Of a DNA stretch of 64,000 nucleotides, positions 1-8,867 are shown piece by piece. The position numbers and the translations under genes are program-made. Source of the stretch: Burkholderiaceae bacterium (GTDB lineage: Bacteria > Pseudomonadota > Gammaproteobacteria > Burkholderiales > Burkholderiaceae_B); the NCBI GenBank assembly GCA_004322135.1, contig SCSG01000032.1, positions 1 through 64,000 of the forward strand, in the 5' to 3' direction. Position 1 is the first letter of the stretch. Each line of letters opens with the position of its first letter. Under the pieces are notes generated by a model. It searched no databases and was not told the origin of the DNA. It was given only the letters and a program-made list of their open reading frames with translations.

Positions 1-1142
1 ACCCCTATTGTCCTTTGGCCTACATGCCCATTTCACGTCAGGTGGCGGCTACTTTCGAGCTGGCGCACCGGTTGGGAAAAGACTACGAAAAACCAGAGTG
101 GGGCATTGCCGGCACCATTGTTGACGACAAGGAAGCCGCCATTACCGAACGCACGATATTGTCGAAGCCGTTCTGCAACCTCGTGCACTTCAAACGCACT
201 CTGCCGCGCTCGCGCAAGCCTGATCCCACCGTCCTGCTGGTCGCGCCACTGTCTGGCCACCATGCCACACTGCTGCGTGACACGGTAAAGGCCCTGCTGC
301 CCGCGCACGACGTCATTGTTACCGACTGGGTCGATGCGCGGATGGTGCCGGTTTCCAGTGGGGCCTTCCATCTGAACGACTACGTGAAATACGTGCAGGA
401 ATTCATTCGCCTGCTCGGCCCCGATGTGCATGTCATTTCGGTATGCCAGCCTACCGTGCCGGTGCTGGCGGCCATTTCGCTCATGGCAGCAAACAAAGAC
501 CCCTGTCTGCCGCGCAGCATGATCATGATGGGCGGCCCCATCGATACACGTCTGTCGCCGACCCAGGTGGATCGGCTGGCAACCACCAAGCCCTATTCAT
601 GGTTTGAAGACAACGTGATCGACCGCGTACCAGCCCGCTACCCTGGTGTGGGTCGTCTGGTATACCCGGGCTTTCTGCAGCACGCCGGGTTCATTGCCAT
701 GAACCCCGACCGCCACCTGCGCTCGTACTACGATTTCTATCTCGACCTGCTCAAGGGCGACGAAAGCGATGCTCAGGCACATCGAAGCTTCTACGATGAA
801 TACAACGCCGTTCTGGATATGCCGGCCGAATTCTACCTGGACACCATAAAGATGATTTTCCAGGAATACCAACTGCCACGCGGCGTGTGGACCGTCGATG
901 GGCAAACTGTAGATACCTCAGCCATCACCAACGTGGCACTGTTCACCATTGAAGGTGAACTCGACGACATCTCCGGCCAAGGTCAGACTCACGTGGCGCA
1001 AACCCTTTGCCGCAATATTCCCTCGCGCCTCAAATCGCACTACACTGCGGCGGGCTGCGGCCACTACGGTATATTTTCGGGACGCCGCTGGCGTTCGACC
1101 ATATGCCCTAAAATAACAGAGTTCATACGCCATTCGGCGTAG
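1..1142 (+). CDS. phaZ: Intracellular polyhydroxyalkanoate depolymerase, 5' end cut by window
   Basis: The product degrades intracellular polyhydroxybutyrate granules in the cytoplasm. The frame is open from the first complete codon at base 3, and the first residues ([13 protein letters not shown]) match the internal family sequence before the conserved EKPEWGI motif, so the true start lies upstream of the window; the TTG at 15 is not a real start. As in R. eutropha PhaZa1-type enzymes, the nucleophile is a Cys in the motif [10 protein letters not shown] rather than a lipase-box Ser. The charge-relay Asp is probably in EGELDDISG and the His in [13 protein letters not shown] near the C-terminus. 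An intrinsic terminator follows the TAG stop. Family assignment is firm; polymer chain-length preference cannot be read. Confidence 0.9.
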   Translation, partial: PYCPLAYMPISRQVAATFELAHRLGKDYEKPEWGIAGTIVDDKEAAITERTILSKPFCNLVHFKRTLPRSRKPDPTVLLVAPLSGHHATLLRDTVKALLPAHDVIVTDWVDARMVPVSSGAFHLNDYVKYVQEFIRLLGPDVHVISVCQPTVPVLAAISLMAANKDPCLPRSMIMMGGPIDTRLSPTQVDRLATTKPYSWFEDNVIDRVPARYPGVGRLVYPGFLQHAGFIAMNPDRHLRSYYDFYLDLLKGDESDAQAHRSFYDEYNAVLDMPAEFYLDTIKMIFQEYQLPRGVWTVDGQTVDTSAITNVALFTIEGELDDISGQGQTHVAQTLCRNIPSRLKSHYTAAGCGHYGIFSGRRWRSTICPKITEFIRHSA

Positions 1143-1167
1143 CCGTCTTCTCTCCTTACCAAGCACT

Positions 1168-1189
1168 GGGACCCGAGAGGTCCCTTTTT
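1168..1189 (+). terminator. Intrinsic terminator of phaZ
   Basis: A perfect 6-bp stem (GGGACC/GGTCCC) with a 5-base loop is followed by five T. It lies 25 bases past the phaZ stop and only 8 bases before the rnfB start. Confidence 0.75.
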
Positions 1190-1197
1190 GTTGCCCC

Positions 1198-1833
1198 ATG
1201 CCATCTGATGATTCCCCTATCGACCGCGTCAACGCAGCGCTTCCGCAGACGCAATGCACCAAGTGCGGCTACCCCGGCTGTCTGCCTTACGCCAGGGCCA
1301 TGGTCATGGACGGCGAAGCCATCAACCGCTGCCCGCCCGGCGGGCAGGAAGGCGTGCGCACGCTTGCGCGGATACTTGGCCGCGAGGAACTGCCACTGGA
1401 CACCGACTGCGGAAAGCATCTGCCGCTGCAGCGCGCCGTTATCGACGAAGAACACTGCATAGGCTGCACACTTTGCATTCAGGCCTGCCCGGTCGATGCC
1501 ATCGTAGGGGCAAACAAATTCATGCATACCGTGCTGGCCGACGTTTGCACCGGCTGTGATCTGTGCGTTGCGCCATGCCCAGTGGATTGCATCACCATGG
1601 TGCCCGCGGGCCACGACTGGACTGCGCAACTGGCCGCACAAGCGCGCACCAACTACGAACACCGCCAGAAGCGCCTTGACGTCACGCACCACGAAACGCT
1701 GTCAGCTGCGGCGCGCACTCTGGCCAACAAACCCGTCCTGTCGGCTACGGCTTCAAACGAAGCCATCAAGCAGGAAACCATTGCCCGGGCGCTGGCACGT
1801 GCGCGTTCCCGCCGTCACGGCACCCAGTCATGA
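1198..1833 (+). CDS. rnfB: RnfB-like iron-sulfur protein, soluble form
   Basis: This 211-residue protein is predicted to carry electrons. The N-terminus has a four-Cys cluster motif (C20, C23, C28 and C45, in [12 protein letters not shown]), as in RnfB/RsxB. Two bacterial ferredoxin motifs follow (C87-C90-C93-C97 and C117-C120-C123-C127, each ending CP). It lacks the N-terminal membrane helix of true RnfB, and no rnfA, C, D, G or E gene is nearby, so it is unlikely to form a Rnf ion pump. The last ~60 residues are Ala/Arg-rich without a motif. Its stop overlaps the nth start (ATGA), implying translational coupling. A terminator ends 8 bases before its start, so transcription must begin inside phaZ or read through. 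Confidence 0.85.
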   Translation: MPSDDSPIDRVNAALPQTQCTKCGYPGCLPYARAMVMDGEAINRCPPGGQEGVRTLARILGREELPLDTDCGKHLPLQRAVIDEEHCIGCTLCIQACPVDAIVGANKFMHTVLADVCTGCDLCVAPCPVDCITMVPAGHDWTAQLAAQARTNYEHRQKRLDVTHHETLSAAARTLANKPVLSATASNEAIKQETIARALARARSRRHGTQS

Positions 1834-2468
1834 ACAACGCCATACGCCGCAAAATCTTCGCCCGGCTTGCAGCGGCCAATCCCAACCCCACGACCGAACT
1901 GCATTACGGCACGCCATTTCAACTTCTCATTGCCGTCATCCTCTCGGCCCAGGCAACGGACAAATCGGTCAATCTGGCAACAGCCCATTTCTTTCCGCAG
2001 CACGGCACGCCCCAGGGCCTGCTCGACCTGGGACTTGACGCGCTGACCGACTACATAAAAACCATAGGCCTGTTCAGAACCAAGGCCAAGAACATCATCA
2101 AGACCTGCCAGATCTTGCTTGACCTGCATGACGGCGAGGTTCCCGATGACCGTGACGCGCTGGAAGCGTTGCCCGGGGTGGGACGCAAAACAGCCAATGT
2201 CATGCTCAACACGGCCTTTGGTCACCCCACTATTGCCGTGGACACCCACATATTCAGGGTTGCCAACCGTACTGGCCTTGCGCGTGGCAACAACGTCCTG
2301 GAAGTCGAACGCAAACTGGAAAAAGCCGTCCCCGCCGAATACCGCCTCAATGCCCACCACTGGCTGATTCTGCACGGCCGCTACGTGTGCGTGGCGCGCA
2401 CACCGAAGTGCCCGCAATGCGGTATTGCCGACCTGTGCGAATACAAAGACAAGACCCCCATCAAATAA
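1830..2468 (+). CDS. nth: Endonuclease III
   Basis: This is a base-excision-repair DNA glycosylase/AP lyase that removes oxidised pyrimidines. At 212 residues it has family length. The helix-hairpin-helix motif LPGVGRKTA carries the catalytic Lys (K120), and the catalytic Asp is D138 in VDTHIFRV. The C-terminal 4Fe-4S motif C187-X6-C194-X2-C197-X5-C203 is complete. The start ATG overlaps the rnfB stop by 4 bases. In E. coli nth is the last gene of rsxABCDGE-nth, so this pair looks like a reduced form of that arrangement. Confidence 0.95.
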   Translation: MNNAIRRKIFARLAAANPNPTTELHYGTPFQLLIAVILSAQATDKSVNLATAHFFPQHGTPQGLLDLGLDALTDYIKTIGLFRTKAKNIIKTCQILLDLHDGEVPDDRDALEALPGVGRKTANVMLNTAFGHPTIAVDTHIFRVANRTGLARGNNVLEVERKLEKAVPAEYRLNAHHWLILHGRYVCVARTPKCPQCGIADLCEYKDKTPIK

Positions 2469-2755
2469 GCAGCGCAAGACCGCGACAGGCGCAACGCCAC
2501 GCGCTAGCCCAACCCACTGCAAGCATCGCGCAAGGCCGCGCAAGCCCACTATCCATGCGGATTCGGGGTTTTCCATACCCCTATGACAAACCCGCATGTT
2601 CATTTAAAAAGGAAGCCCCCATACTGCTTGCGTGATGCTGAATCGGTGCCTCACGCAAAACATCCCTCTCCACCCAGAACATCACGCGGCTGGCCAGCAA
2701 ATCTCACACGCCAGCCTGCAGCGGCACCCGACCCGATGGCCAAGGAACGGTATAC

Positions 2756-3466
2756 ATGACAAACCTCGCGCTTGAAGTTACCGACCTGCAGGCGTGGCAC
2801 GACGATGCCCACGTCCTGCACAACGTGAATTTCAATGCCGCTCCTGGCGAAGCTGTCACGCTGCTGGGGCGCCGCGGGTCTGGCCGCAGCACGGCACTGC
2901 GCGCGCTGCTTGGGCTAACAGTCAAGCGCTCGGGGTCCATTCGCATACATGGTGCCGAATCCATCCACTTGCCCGCCAGCAAAATTACCCATCTTGGCGT
3001 TGGTTATTGCTTCGAAGACTACAACATCATCGCAGACCTCACCTGCGAAGAGAACCTGCTGCTGCCGCCGTCAACCGAAGACACGCTCGGGGGCGGCATG
3101 TCCCTGGCCGAAATTTACGAGCTGCTTCCTTACCTTGAAGAGCGCCGGGATTCACTGGGCACGCACTTCTCACGAGGTGGGCAGCAAATCCTTGCCATCG
3201 CGCGCATCCTGCGCAGCGGCGCCAACATACTGCTTCTGAACAAAACATCGGAAGACCTCACCCCGGTCGTCACGCGCACTCTGGCAAGCATGATCACGAC
3301 ACTGAAGGAAAAGGGCTATGCCATTGTCCTGGTCGACCAAAACGAGCAATTTTCGGCGCCATTGGCCGACCGCTTTTATGTCATGGACCATGGGCACATC
3401 ATCGACCATTTCGAAGCTGCCGAACTCAGTGCCAAGAAAGGAGTGCTTAACGCGTTGAATGCGTAA
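2756..3466 (+). CDS. Orphan LivF-like ABC ATPase domain with degenerate catalytic motifs
   Basis: This 236-residue protein aligns over its length with LivF-type ABC ATPases, for example DLTCEENLLL against the LivF pattern TVEENLL. The nucleotide-binding motifs are altered. Walker A is GRRGSGRST (residues 38-46), with Arg44 in place of the essential Lys. The signature is FSRGGQQ instead of LSGGxxQ. Walker B reads LLLNKTSEDL, with Asn162 and Lys163 replacing the Mg-binding Asp and the catalytic Glu. It is therefore probably unable to hydrolyse ATP and may act as a regulatory or structural pseudo-ATPase. The frame is intact with no internal stop, which argues against a fresh pseudogene. It converges on the normal liv operon; no permease gene adjoins it on its own strand. 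Confidence 0.75.
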   Translation: MTNLALEVTDLQAWHDDAHVLHNVNFNAAPGEAVTLLGRRGSGRSTALRALLGLTVKRSGSIRIHGAESIHLPASKITHLGVGYCFEDYNIIADLTCEENLLLPPSTEDTLGGGMSLAEIYELLPYLEERRDSLGTHFSRGGQQILAIARILRSGANILLLNKTSEDLTPVVTRTLASMITTLKEKGYAIVLVDQNEQFSAPLADRFYVMDHGHIIDHFEAAELSAKKGVLNALNA

Positions 3467-3560
3467 AAGCGGCTACACGGTGCCCAAGACAGAAAACCTC
3501 ACTGGGCAAAGTAAGCGGAGCACCGCAAGCGTACAGGATAGGCCCACCATGTGGCGACTA

Positions 3561-3584
3561 TGGGCCAGGCGCGGGCCTGGCCCA
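3561..3584. terminator. GC-rich hairpin between convergent genes
   Basis: A perfect 10-bp inverted repeat (TGGGCCAGGC / GCCTGGCCCA) with a 4-base loop lies between the ends of the orphan ATPase gene and livF. No T tract follows on either strand, so it may be a processing or Rho-assisted end rather than a classical terminator. Confidence 0.45.
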
Positions 3585-3595
3585 TCACGGCGAGA

Positions 3596-4357
3596 CTACT
3601 CAGCCTTTTTTCCAAGACCAAGGTAGCTTTCAATGACCTTCGGGTTGCCGCTAAGATCCTTGGCTGGACCTTCCAGGACGATCTCGCCGGTTTCCAGGAC
3701 GTAGCCGTAATCAGCCACCTGCAGGGCGGCGCGAGCGTTTTGCTCGACCAGCAAAATTGAAACACCTGTGCTGCGCAGACGCGCAATGATGTGGAAAATC
3801 TCGCGCACGATACGCGGAGCCAGGCCCAGGCTGGGTTCGTCCAGCATCAGCAACTGCGGCTGAGCCATCAGCGCACGCGCCACGGCCAGCATCTGCCGCT
3901 CGCCACCCGACAACGTACCGGCCTCCTGCATGCGCCGTTCGCGCAAGCGCGGAAAGATGTCGTAGACCTCTTCCATTTTCTGCTTCCAGCCGGGTCTTTT
4001 CTGGCGGTACAGACGGAATCCGCCCAACAGCAGATTATCTTCGACGGACATGCTGCCAAACAGTTCGCGCAGCTCGGGCACCAGCGACATGCCGTGGCCA
4101 ACACGATGCTCGACTTCCCAGCCCGACACCTCCGCGCCCAGATAGCGGATCTCGCCCGTGGCGCGACCGGCTGTCGGCAAGGAGCCCATGATCGAATTGA
4201 GCAACGTGGACTTGCCCGCACCATTGCCACCGATAACCGTCACGATGCTGCCAGCCGGAACCGTTATCTTGGCGCCCACCAGCGCATGGACCTTGCCATA
4301 CTGGGTGGACAAATTATTGACATCCAGAACCGCTTGCTGATTCGCGGGCGTCGTCAT
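3596..4357 (-). CDS. livF: Branched-chain amino-acid type ABC transporter ATPase LivF
   Basis: This is one of the two ATPase subunits of a HAAT-family importer for branched-chain amino acids or related compounds. The 253 residues carry canonical motifs: Walker A GGNGAGKST (43-51), signature LSGGERQ, Walker B LLMLDEPSLGL, and the LivF-type LLVEQN switch. The start ATG overlaps the livM/G stop by 4 bases and has a very strong Shine-Dalgarno sequence (AGGAGGT, about 4363-4369). It is the last gene of livH-livMG-livF. The substrate cannot be read, since no periplasmic binding protein is encoded here. Confidence 0.92.
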   Translation of the reverse strand: MTTPANQQAVLDVNNLSTQYGKVHALVGAKITVPAGSIVTVIGGNGAGKSTLLNSIMGSLPTAGRATGEIRYLGAEVSGWEVEHRVGHGMSLVPELRELFGSMSVEDNLLLGGFRLYRQKRPGWKQKMEEVYDIFPRLRERRMQEAGTLSGGERQMLAVARALMAQPQLLMLDEPSLGLAPRIVREIFHIIARLRSTGVSILLVEQNARAALQVADYGYVLETGEIVLEGPAKDLSGNPKVIESYLGLGKKAE

Positions 4358-6198
4358 ACCGCACCTCCTGCTGTCACGGGCGCGGACGCCTGTTCATCGT
4401 CTGACTCTGATTCATCGATACCACCCAGATAGGCCTCCATGACCTTTGGGTTCCTCTGCACTTCCTCGGGAAGACCTTCCGCCAGCTTGGTACCAAAATC
4501 CATGACGACAAGATGGTCGGTGAGGTTCATGACAAAATCCATATCGTGCTCGACCAGCAGAATGCTCATGCCTTCTTCACGCAAACGGCTCAGTACCTGC
4601 GCAAGTTCCTGTTTTTCTTTGTAGCGCAACCCTGCTGCCGGCTCATCAAGCAACAACAGAACCGGGTCGGCCGCCAACGCCCTCGCAATCTCGATGACGC
4701 GCTGCTGGCCCAGGGCCAGGTTGCCGGCCTGCTCGTACAGGTAATCGCCCAGTCCAACGCGCTGCAACTGCTTGGCGGCCTCATACAGAAGCTCGGACTC
4801 ATCCTTGCGCTCAAGATGCAGGGCGGCCGAAACGACGCCGACACTTCGGCGTAAATGCGCGCCCAGCGCAACGTTCTCGATAACGGTCATGGTGGGCAGC
4901 AGTTGCACGTGCTGAAAGGTTCTTCCAACGCCAAGCTTGGCAATTTCACGTGAGCGAAGCTTGTCGAGCCGCTTGCCCTGGAAGCTGATTTTTCCACTGG
5001 TGGACGGCAACACGCCAGTGATGAGGTTGAACGTCGTGGATTTGCCGGCACCGTTAGGGCCAATGAGCCCCATGATTTCACCCGCATGCAGTGAAAAGCT
5101 GATGTCGTTGACTGCCACCAGACCGCCGAACTCTTTTCGGGCTGCTTCCAATTGCAGTACCAGTGACCCTTTTTCAGGACGTTGACGCTGAGGCAGCGCC
5201 GTGGCTTCAGGAGGCGGCGCCAGCTTGCGTTGCGTCGTCTTCTGGCGGCTGATCGCATACCACCATCCGGCAATGATGTGCCACACGCCATCACGCGCGT
5301 ATTGCAACACCAGCACCATGAGCACGCCAAATACAACCAGCTCGAAGTTGGCTGTGGTGTGCAGGATCTGCGGCAGCACGTTCTGGATCTGGTCCTTGAG
5401 GAAAAGGATGAGACCGGAACCCACAAAGGCACCCCATACGCTGCTGCCACCTCCTACCACCGCCATGAACAGGTATTCAATGCTGTAGTCCAGCCCAAAC
5501 GGACTGGGGCTGACGGCACGCTGCATGTGGGCATACAGCCAGCCCGACACGCAGGCAAGCAGGGCCGAATACACAAAGATGATGATCTTGTACGACAGCA
5601 TGTTGATGCCGAAAGACTCGGCCATGCCGCTGCCGCCCTTCAGCGCGCGAATGGCACGCCCCGGACGGGAATTGAGCAAGTTACTCGTTGCCCACATCGA
5701 CACCAGCACCGCAAACCAGATGAGGTAGTAAATGTGCCGCCCGTGAGAAAGCGATATGCCGAAGATATGGATGGGCTCAATGCCGGCTATGCCGTCGTAT
5801 TGCCCAAGAAACTGCAGGTTGCCGAACAGGTAATACAACGACAGACCCCAGGCAATGGTTCCCAACGGAAGATAATGCCCCGAAAGGCGCAGCGTGATTG
5901 CTCCCAGGATATAGGAGACGATAGCCGTGAATACCAGGCCAAGGACCAGAGCCGCCCAAGGCGACCAACCCATTGCGGTAGTAAGGTAGGCCGTGGCGTA
6001 GGCACCTATCCCCACAAATGCAGCCTGCCCGAACGATGTCAGGCCTCCCACTCCGGTAAGAAGTACCAGGCCCAAAACCACCAGCGTGGCAAGGCCAATG
6101 TAATTGAGCTGGGTAATCCAGAACTCCGGAGTGGCAGCAAACGCCGGCAACCCGATCAACAGAATAAGAAAAACGACAAGTGGTAGTCGACGTATCAT
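4354..6198 (-). CDS. livM: LivM-LivG fusion: ABC permease joined to ATPase
   Basis: One 614-residue chain holds an inner-membrane LivM permease (residues ~1-320, many hydrophobic helices, FGQAAFVGIGAYA near the N-terminus) and a LivG ATPase (~340-600) with GPNGAGKST, LALGQQRVIEIARAL and LLLLDEPAAGL. The two are normally separate proteins, although fusions are known in this transporter class. I chose the ATG at 6198 rather than an upstream in-frame ATG at 6234 because GAGGTG sits about 8 bases before it and because livH ends at 6203, leaving a 4-base gap. It forms the transport core with LivH and LivF. Confidence 0.88.
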   Translation of the reverse strand: MIRRLPLVVFLILLIGLPAFAATPEFWITQLNYIGLATLVVLGLVLLTGVGGLTSFGQAAFVGIGAYATAYLTTAMGWSPWAALVLGLVFTAIVSYILGAITLRLSGHYLPLGTIAWGLSLYYLFGNLQFLGQYDGIAGIEPIHIFGISLSHGRHIYYLIWFAVLVSMWATSNLLNSRPGRAIRALKGGSGMAESFGINMLSYKIIIFVYSALLACVSGWLYAHMQRAVSPSPFGLDYSIEYLFMAVVGGGSSVWGAFVGSGLILFLKDQIQNVLPQILHTTANFELVVFGVLMVLVLQYARDGVWHIIAGWWYAISRQKTTQRKLAPPPEATALPQRQRPEKGSLVLQLEAARKEFGGLVAVNDISFSLHAGEIMGLIGPNGAGKSTTFNLITGVLPSTSGKISFQGKRLDKLRSREIAKLGVGRTFQHVQLLPTMTVIENVALGAHLRRSVGVVSAALHLERKDESELLYEAAKQLQRVGLGDYLYEQAGNLALGQQRVIEIARALAADPVLLLLDEPAAGLRYKEKQELAQVLSRLREEGMSILLVEHDMDFVMNLTDHLVVMDFGTKLAEGLPEEVQRNPKVMEAYLGGIDESESDDEQASAPVTAGGAV

Positions 6199-6202
6199 GG
6201 CC

Positions 6203-7240
6203 CTACACCTCGTCATCGGATTGAGTAGCGCCAAACGAACGCCACATAAGCACCGGAATAATCAACGTGAACACTATTACCTCTTTATAAGCACTGGCCC
6301 AGAACGACGAAAAAGCTTCGAGAATACCCACAAACAGCGCACCGGCCGCGGCCAGCGGGTAACTGACCATGCCTCCCACGATGGCGGCAACGAACCCCTT
6401 GAGGCCGACGATGAAGCCCGTATCGTAATAAATGGTGGTGACAGGCGAAATAAGCATGCCCGACAGCGCCCCGATGGCCGCCGCCAGGGTGAACGTGAGG
6501 CTGCCCGACAGGTTGGTGCTGATACCGACAAGGCGAGCACCGCGCCGGTTTACCGCTGTGGCGCGCAACGCACGACCATATAGCGTTTTTCCGAAAAATA
6601 GCCAAAGTATGAGGATAAGCGCGGCGCAAGTCCCCAGAACGAAAAACGTTTGCGCCGACCAGGTCACCGCGCCGAACTTGACTTCGCCCTCAAGGAACGG
6701 GGGAGTACGCCAGCCTTCGGCACCAAAAAACACCAGTCCCAGCCCGGTAAGCACAAAGTGAACGGCCACACCAATGATCAGCAGCACCAGCACACTGGCC
6801 TCGGCGATGGGCTGAAAAACCAACCGGTACGTCATCGGACCAAGTGGAATAACCAGTGCCAGTGAAAACAGCACGTCGATCCAAAGTGGGGTTTTCGTAC
6901 TGACCACATACGGTGCCGCAATGAACAAGAGGCCCGGGAGCACCAGCGTCCAGGCAATGGTCTTGGGGAGTTTTTTCCAGTCGTTATGCCTCATGCAGGA
7001 AAATACCTCGACCAGGAACACGACAACGCCGACAATCAGCAGCAAATGCACCGTCCCGGGGATTTTGCCATTTACCATGAAGGCAAGAGTCAGCGCCCCG
7101 TAAGCAACAAACTCGCCTTGTGGTATGAATACAACGCGAGTCACTACAAACACAAGCACTAGCGCCAAACCCAGCAATGCATAGACAGCGCCGTTCAGGA
7201 TACCGTCCTGCAGCAAGATAAAGATGATTGTCGAATCCAT
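6203..7240 (-). CDS. livH: Branched-chain amino-acid type ABC transporter permease LivH
   Basis: This 345-residue inner-membrane permease has the LivH N-terminal pattern (LQDGILNGAVYALLGLALVLVF) followed by FIPQGEFVAYGA, and the C-terminal GLKGFVAAIVGG stretch typical of LivH. It is the first gene of livH-livMG-livF. A hydrophilic loop around residues 80-95 (CMRHNDWKKLPK) between helices is longer than in E. coli LivH. It pairs with the LivM half of the next gene to form the membrane channel. Confidence 0.9.
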   Translation of the reverse strand: MDSTIIFILLQDGILNGAVYALLGLALVLVFVVTRVVFIPQGEFVAYGALTLAFMVNGKIPGTVHLLLIVGVVVFLVEVFSCMRHNDWKKLPKTIAWTLVLPGLLFIAAPYVVSTKTPLWIDVLFSLALVIPLGPMTYRLVFQPIAEASVLVLLIIGVAVHFVLTGLGLVFFGAEGWRTPPFLEGEVKFGAVTWSAQTFFVLGTCAALILILWLFFGKTLYGRALRATAVNRRGARLVGISTNLSGSLTFTLAAAIGALSGMLISPVTTIYYDTGFIVGLKGFVAAIVGGMVSYPLAAAGALFVGILEAFSSFWASAYKEVIVFTLIIPVLMWRSFGATQSDDEV

Positions 7241-7617
7241 TTATCACAACACCAAAAATGTATGAGGTTAGGAAAAGTCCGCTGCCTCATGACAGCCGAC
7301 ACAATGCAGGGCCCAAGGGACCCACGCGTATGTCGAAAAAGCAAGGAAGCTGACCCAGCCTGTACGGCTATACACATATATAACCCAGCTCGTTTCAGCG
7401 ATAACGGTATGTCAGTAACGGCGGGAGGTGCCCCTTCAACTGTACGTCAGACTCAAGTTACCTGACACGAACCCTTGATTATCGACAAATAACGATACAA
7501 AGTCTTTTAGGGGATTCCCTGCGTAGACAAGAAAAAAGAACGAAACTACCAACAGCGGGCGCACGTTTCGCGCAACCCAAGTAAAATCTACAGTTATGAA
7601 TACCAAGGTCGATCAAA
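7241..7617. other. Non-coding gap between divergent livH and msrB
   Basis: These 377 bases hold no convincing gene. They must contain the promoters of both the liv operon (minus) and the msrB operon (plus). A TAAAAT hexamer at 7582-7587, 30 bases before msrB, is a possible -10 box, but I find no good -35 at the right distance. Confidence 0.5.
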
Positions 7618-8013
7618 ATGGAAAAGGTTCAAAAAACCGACGCCCAGTGGCGGGCTGAACTTACGCCACACGAATACAGCGTCGCACGTCAAAAAAATAC
7701 GGAGCGGCCATTCACCGGACGCTACTGGAACACTACGGCGCACGGAATATACCGTTGTGTCGGCTGCGGAACGCCGCTGTTTGCCTCCGACACCAAATTC
7801 GATGCCGGCTGTGGATGGCCCAGCTACTTTGAAGCCATTGACCCGGCAAATGTACGCGAAGAGCGCGACACCTCGCTGGGCATGGTGCGCACCGAAGTCC
7901 TGTGCAACGTGTGTGGTTCACATCTCGGTCATGTCTTTCCCGACGGCCCACCGCCCACCGGCATACGCTACTGCATCAACTCGCTATCGTTGAAATTCGA
8001 ACCCGCGCAATGA
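7618..8013 (+). CDS. msrB: Peptide-methionine (R)-S-oxide reductase
   Basis: It reduces the R form of methionine sulfoxide in proteins. The 131 residues include both zinc-binding CxxC pairs (C47/C50 and C96/C99) and the catalytic Cys119 in the family motif IRYCINS. There is no signal peptide, so it is cytoplasmic. The stop overlaps the yciB start (ATGA), making it the first gene of a four-gene operon. Confidence 0.95.
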   Translation: MEKVQKTDAQWRAELTPHEYSVARQKNTERPFTGRYWNTTAHGIYRCVGCGTPLFASDTKFDAGCGWPSYFEAIDPANVREERDTSLGMVRTEVLCNVCGSHLGHVFPDGPPPTGIRYCINSLSLKFEPAQ

Positions 8014-8597
8014 AAAAGTTCCTGTTCGATCTGTTCCCGCTGATCCTGTTCTTCGTAGCGTTCAAGTTCTCCGACATCTTTACCGCGACAGCGGCCGCCA
8101 TTGCCGCCGGTATTGTACAGATTATCTGGCTTAAGGCACGCAGCAAACCCATCGAAGCCACACACTGGATCAACCTGACCATTATTGTGGTGTTCGGCGG
8201 CGCAACGCTGCTCCTGCACGACGATACATTCATCAAATGGAAGCCCACCGTGCTGTATTGGCTCTTTGCGGGAATCCTCCTGGGAGGCAAGTGGCTCTTT
8301 GGGCGCAACCTCATACAAAAAGCCATGGGCAGCAAAGTGGCGTTGCCAGACGCCGCGTGGAACAGGCTGAACCTGAGTTGGGCGCTTTTTTTCATTGTCT
8401 CGGGTGCATTGAATCTGTACGTTGCGTTCTCAGGCCAATTCACCGAATCACAATGGGTCAATTTCAAGGTGTTCGGGCTGATGGCGCTAATGCTGCTCTT
8501 TGTTGTTGTCCAGTCCATCTGGATCGGGCGCTACATCAAAGATGACTCTCCTGCGGCCGCTGTACCCGAACCCAGCAAGTCCGGAAAGCAACTGTGA
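8010..8597 (+). CDS. yciB: Inner-membrane septation protein YciB (IspZ)
   Basis: This 195-residue inner-membrane protein begins [19 protein letters not shown], the typical YciB/IspZ start, and has about five hydrophobic helices with the family motif LNLSWALFF. The family affects cell-envelope integrity and septation in enterobacteria and Shigella; its biochemical role is unclear. The start at 8010 overlaps the msrB stop by 4 bases; longer upstream starts would lie wholly inside msrB. The stop overlaps the GTG start of the next gene. Confidence 0.92.
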   Translation: MKKFLFDLFPLILFFVAFKFSDIFTATAAAIAAGIVQIIWLKARSKPIEATHWINLTIIVVFGGATLLLHDDTFIKWKPTVLYWLFAGILLGGKWLFGRNLIQKAMGSKVALPDAAWNRLNLSWALFFIVSGALNLYVAFSGQFTESQWVNFKVFGLMALMLLFVVVQSIWIGRYIKDDSPAAAVPEPSKSGKQL

Positions 8598-8854
8598 CAA
8601 CTACACTCCAAGAGCAAATCCACGAACGGCTGGCGGCGTTAAACCCCACCCAGCTTGACATCATCGACGAGTCGCACCTCCATAGCGGCCATGCAGGCGC
8701 GCGGGGCGGGGCGCGCCATTTGCGCATCGTGATCACCTCCAGCCAGTTTGACGGAATGGCGCCGCTGGCACGACATCGACTCGTGTATGATCGCATGCAC
8801 GATCTAATCCCCTACCCCATTCACGCACTGGCAATCGTTGCCAAGGCAACTTAG
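8594..8854 (+). CDS. bolA: BolA-family protein
   Basis: This 86-residue BolA-fold protein has the pattern ESHLHSGHAGA...HLRIVITSSQF, where the His/Ser region corresponds to the site where BolA proteins meet monothiol glutaredoxins and a 2Fe-2S cluster. The likely role is iron-sulfur trafficking or stress-linked regulation. Translation starts at a GTG that overlaps the yciB stop (GTGA), so it is translationally coupled. Confidence 0.9.
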   Translation: MTTTLQEQIHERLAALNPTQLDIIDESHLHSGHAGARGGARHLRIVITSSQFDGMAPLARHRLVYDRMHDLIPYPIHALAIVAKAT

Positions 8855-8867
8855 TAAAGGCAATTTA

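Noticed and set aside
7262-7465. Open frame of 67 codons in the livH-msrB gap
   Set aside because: No ribosome-binding site, no family resemblance, and it crosses the expected promoter region of both operons.
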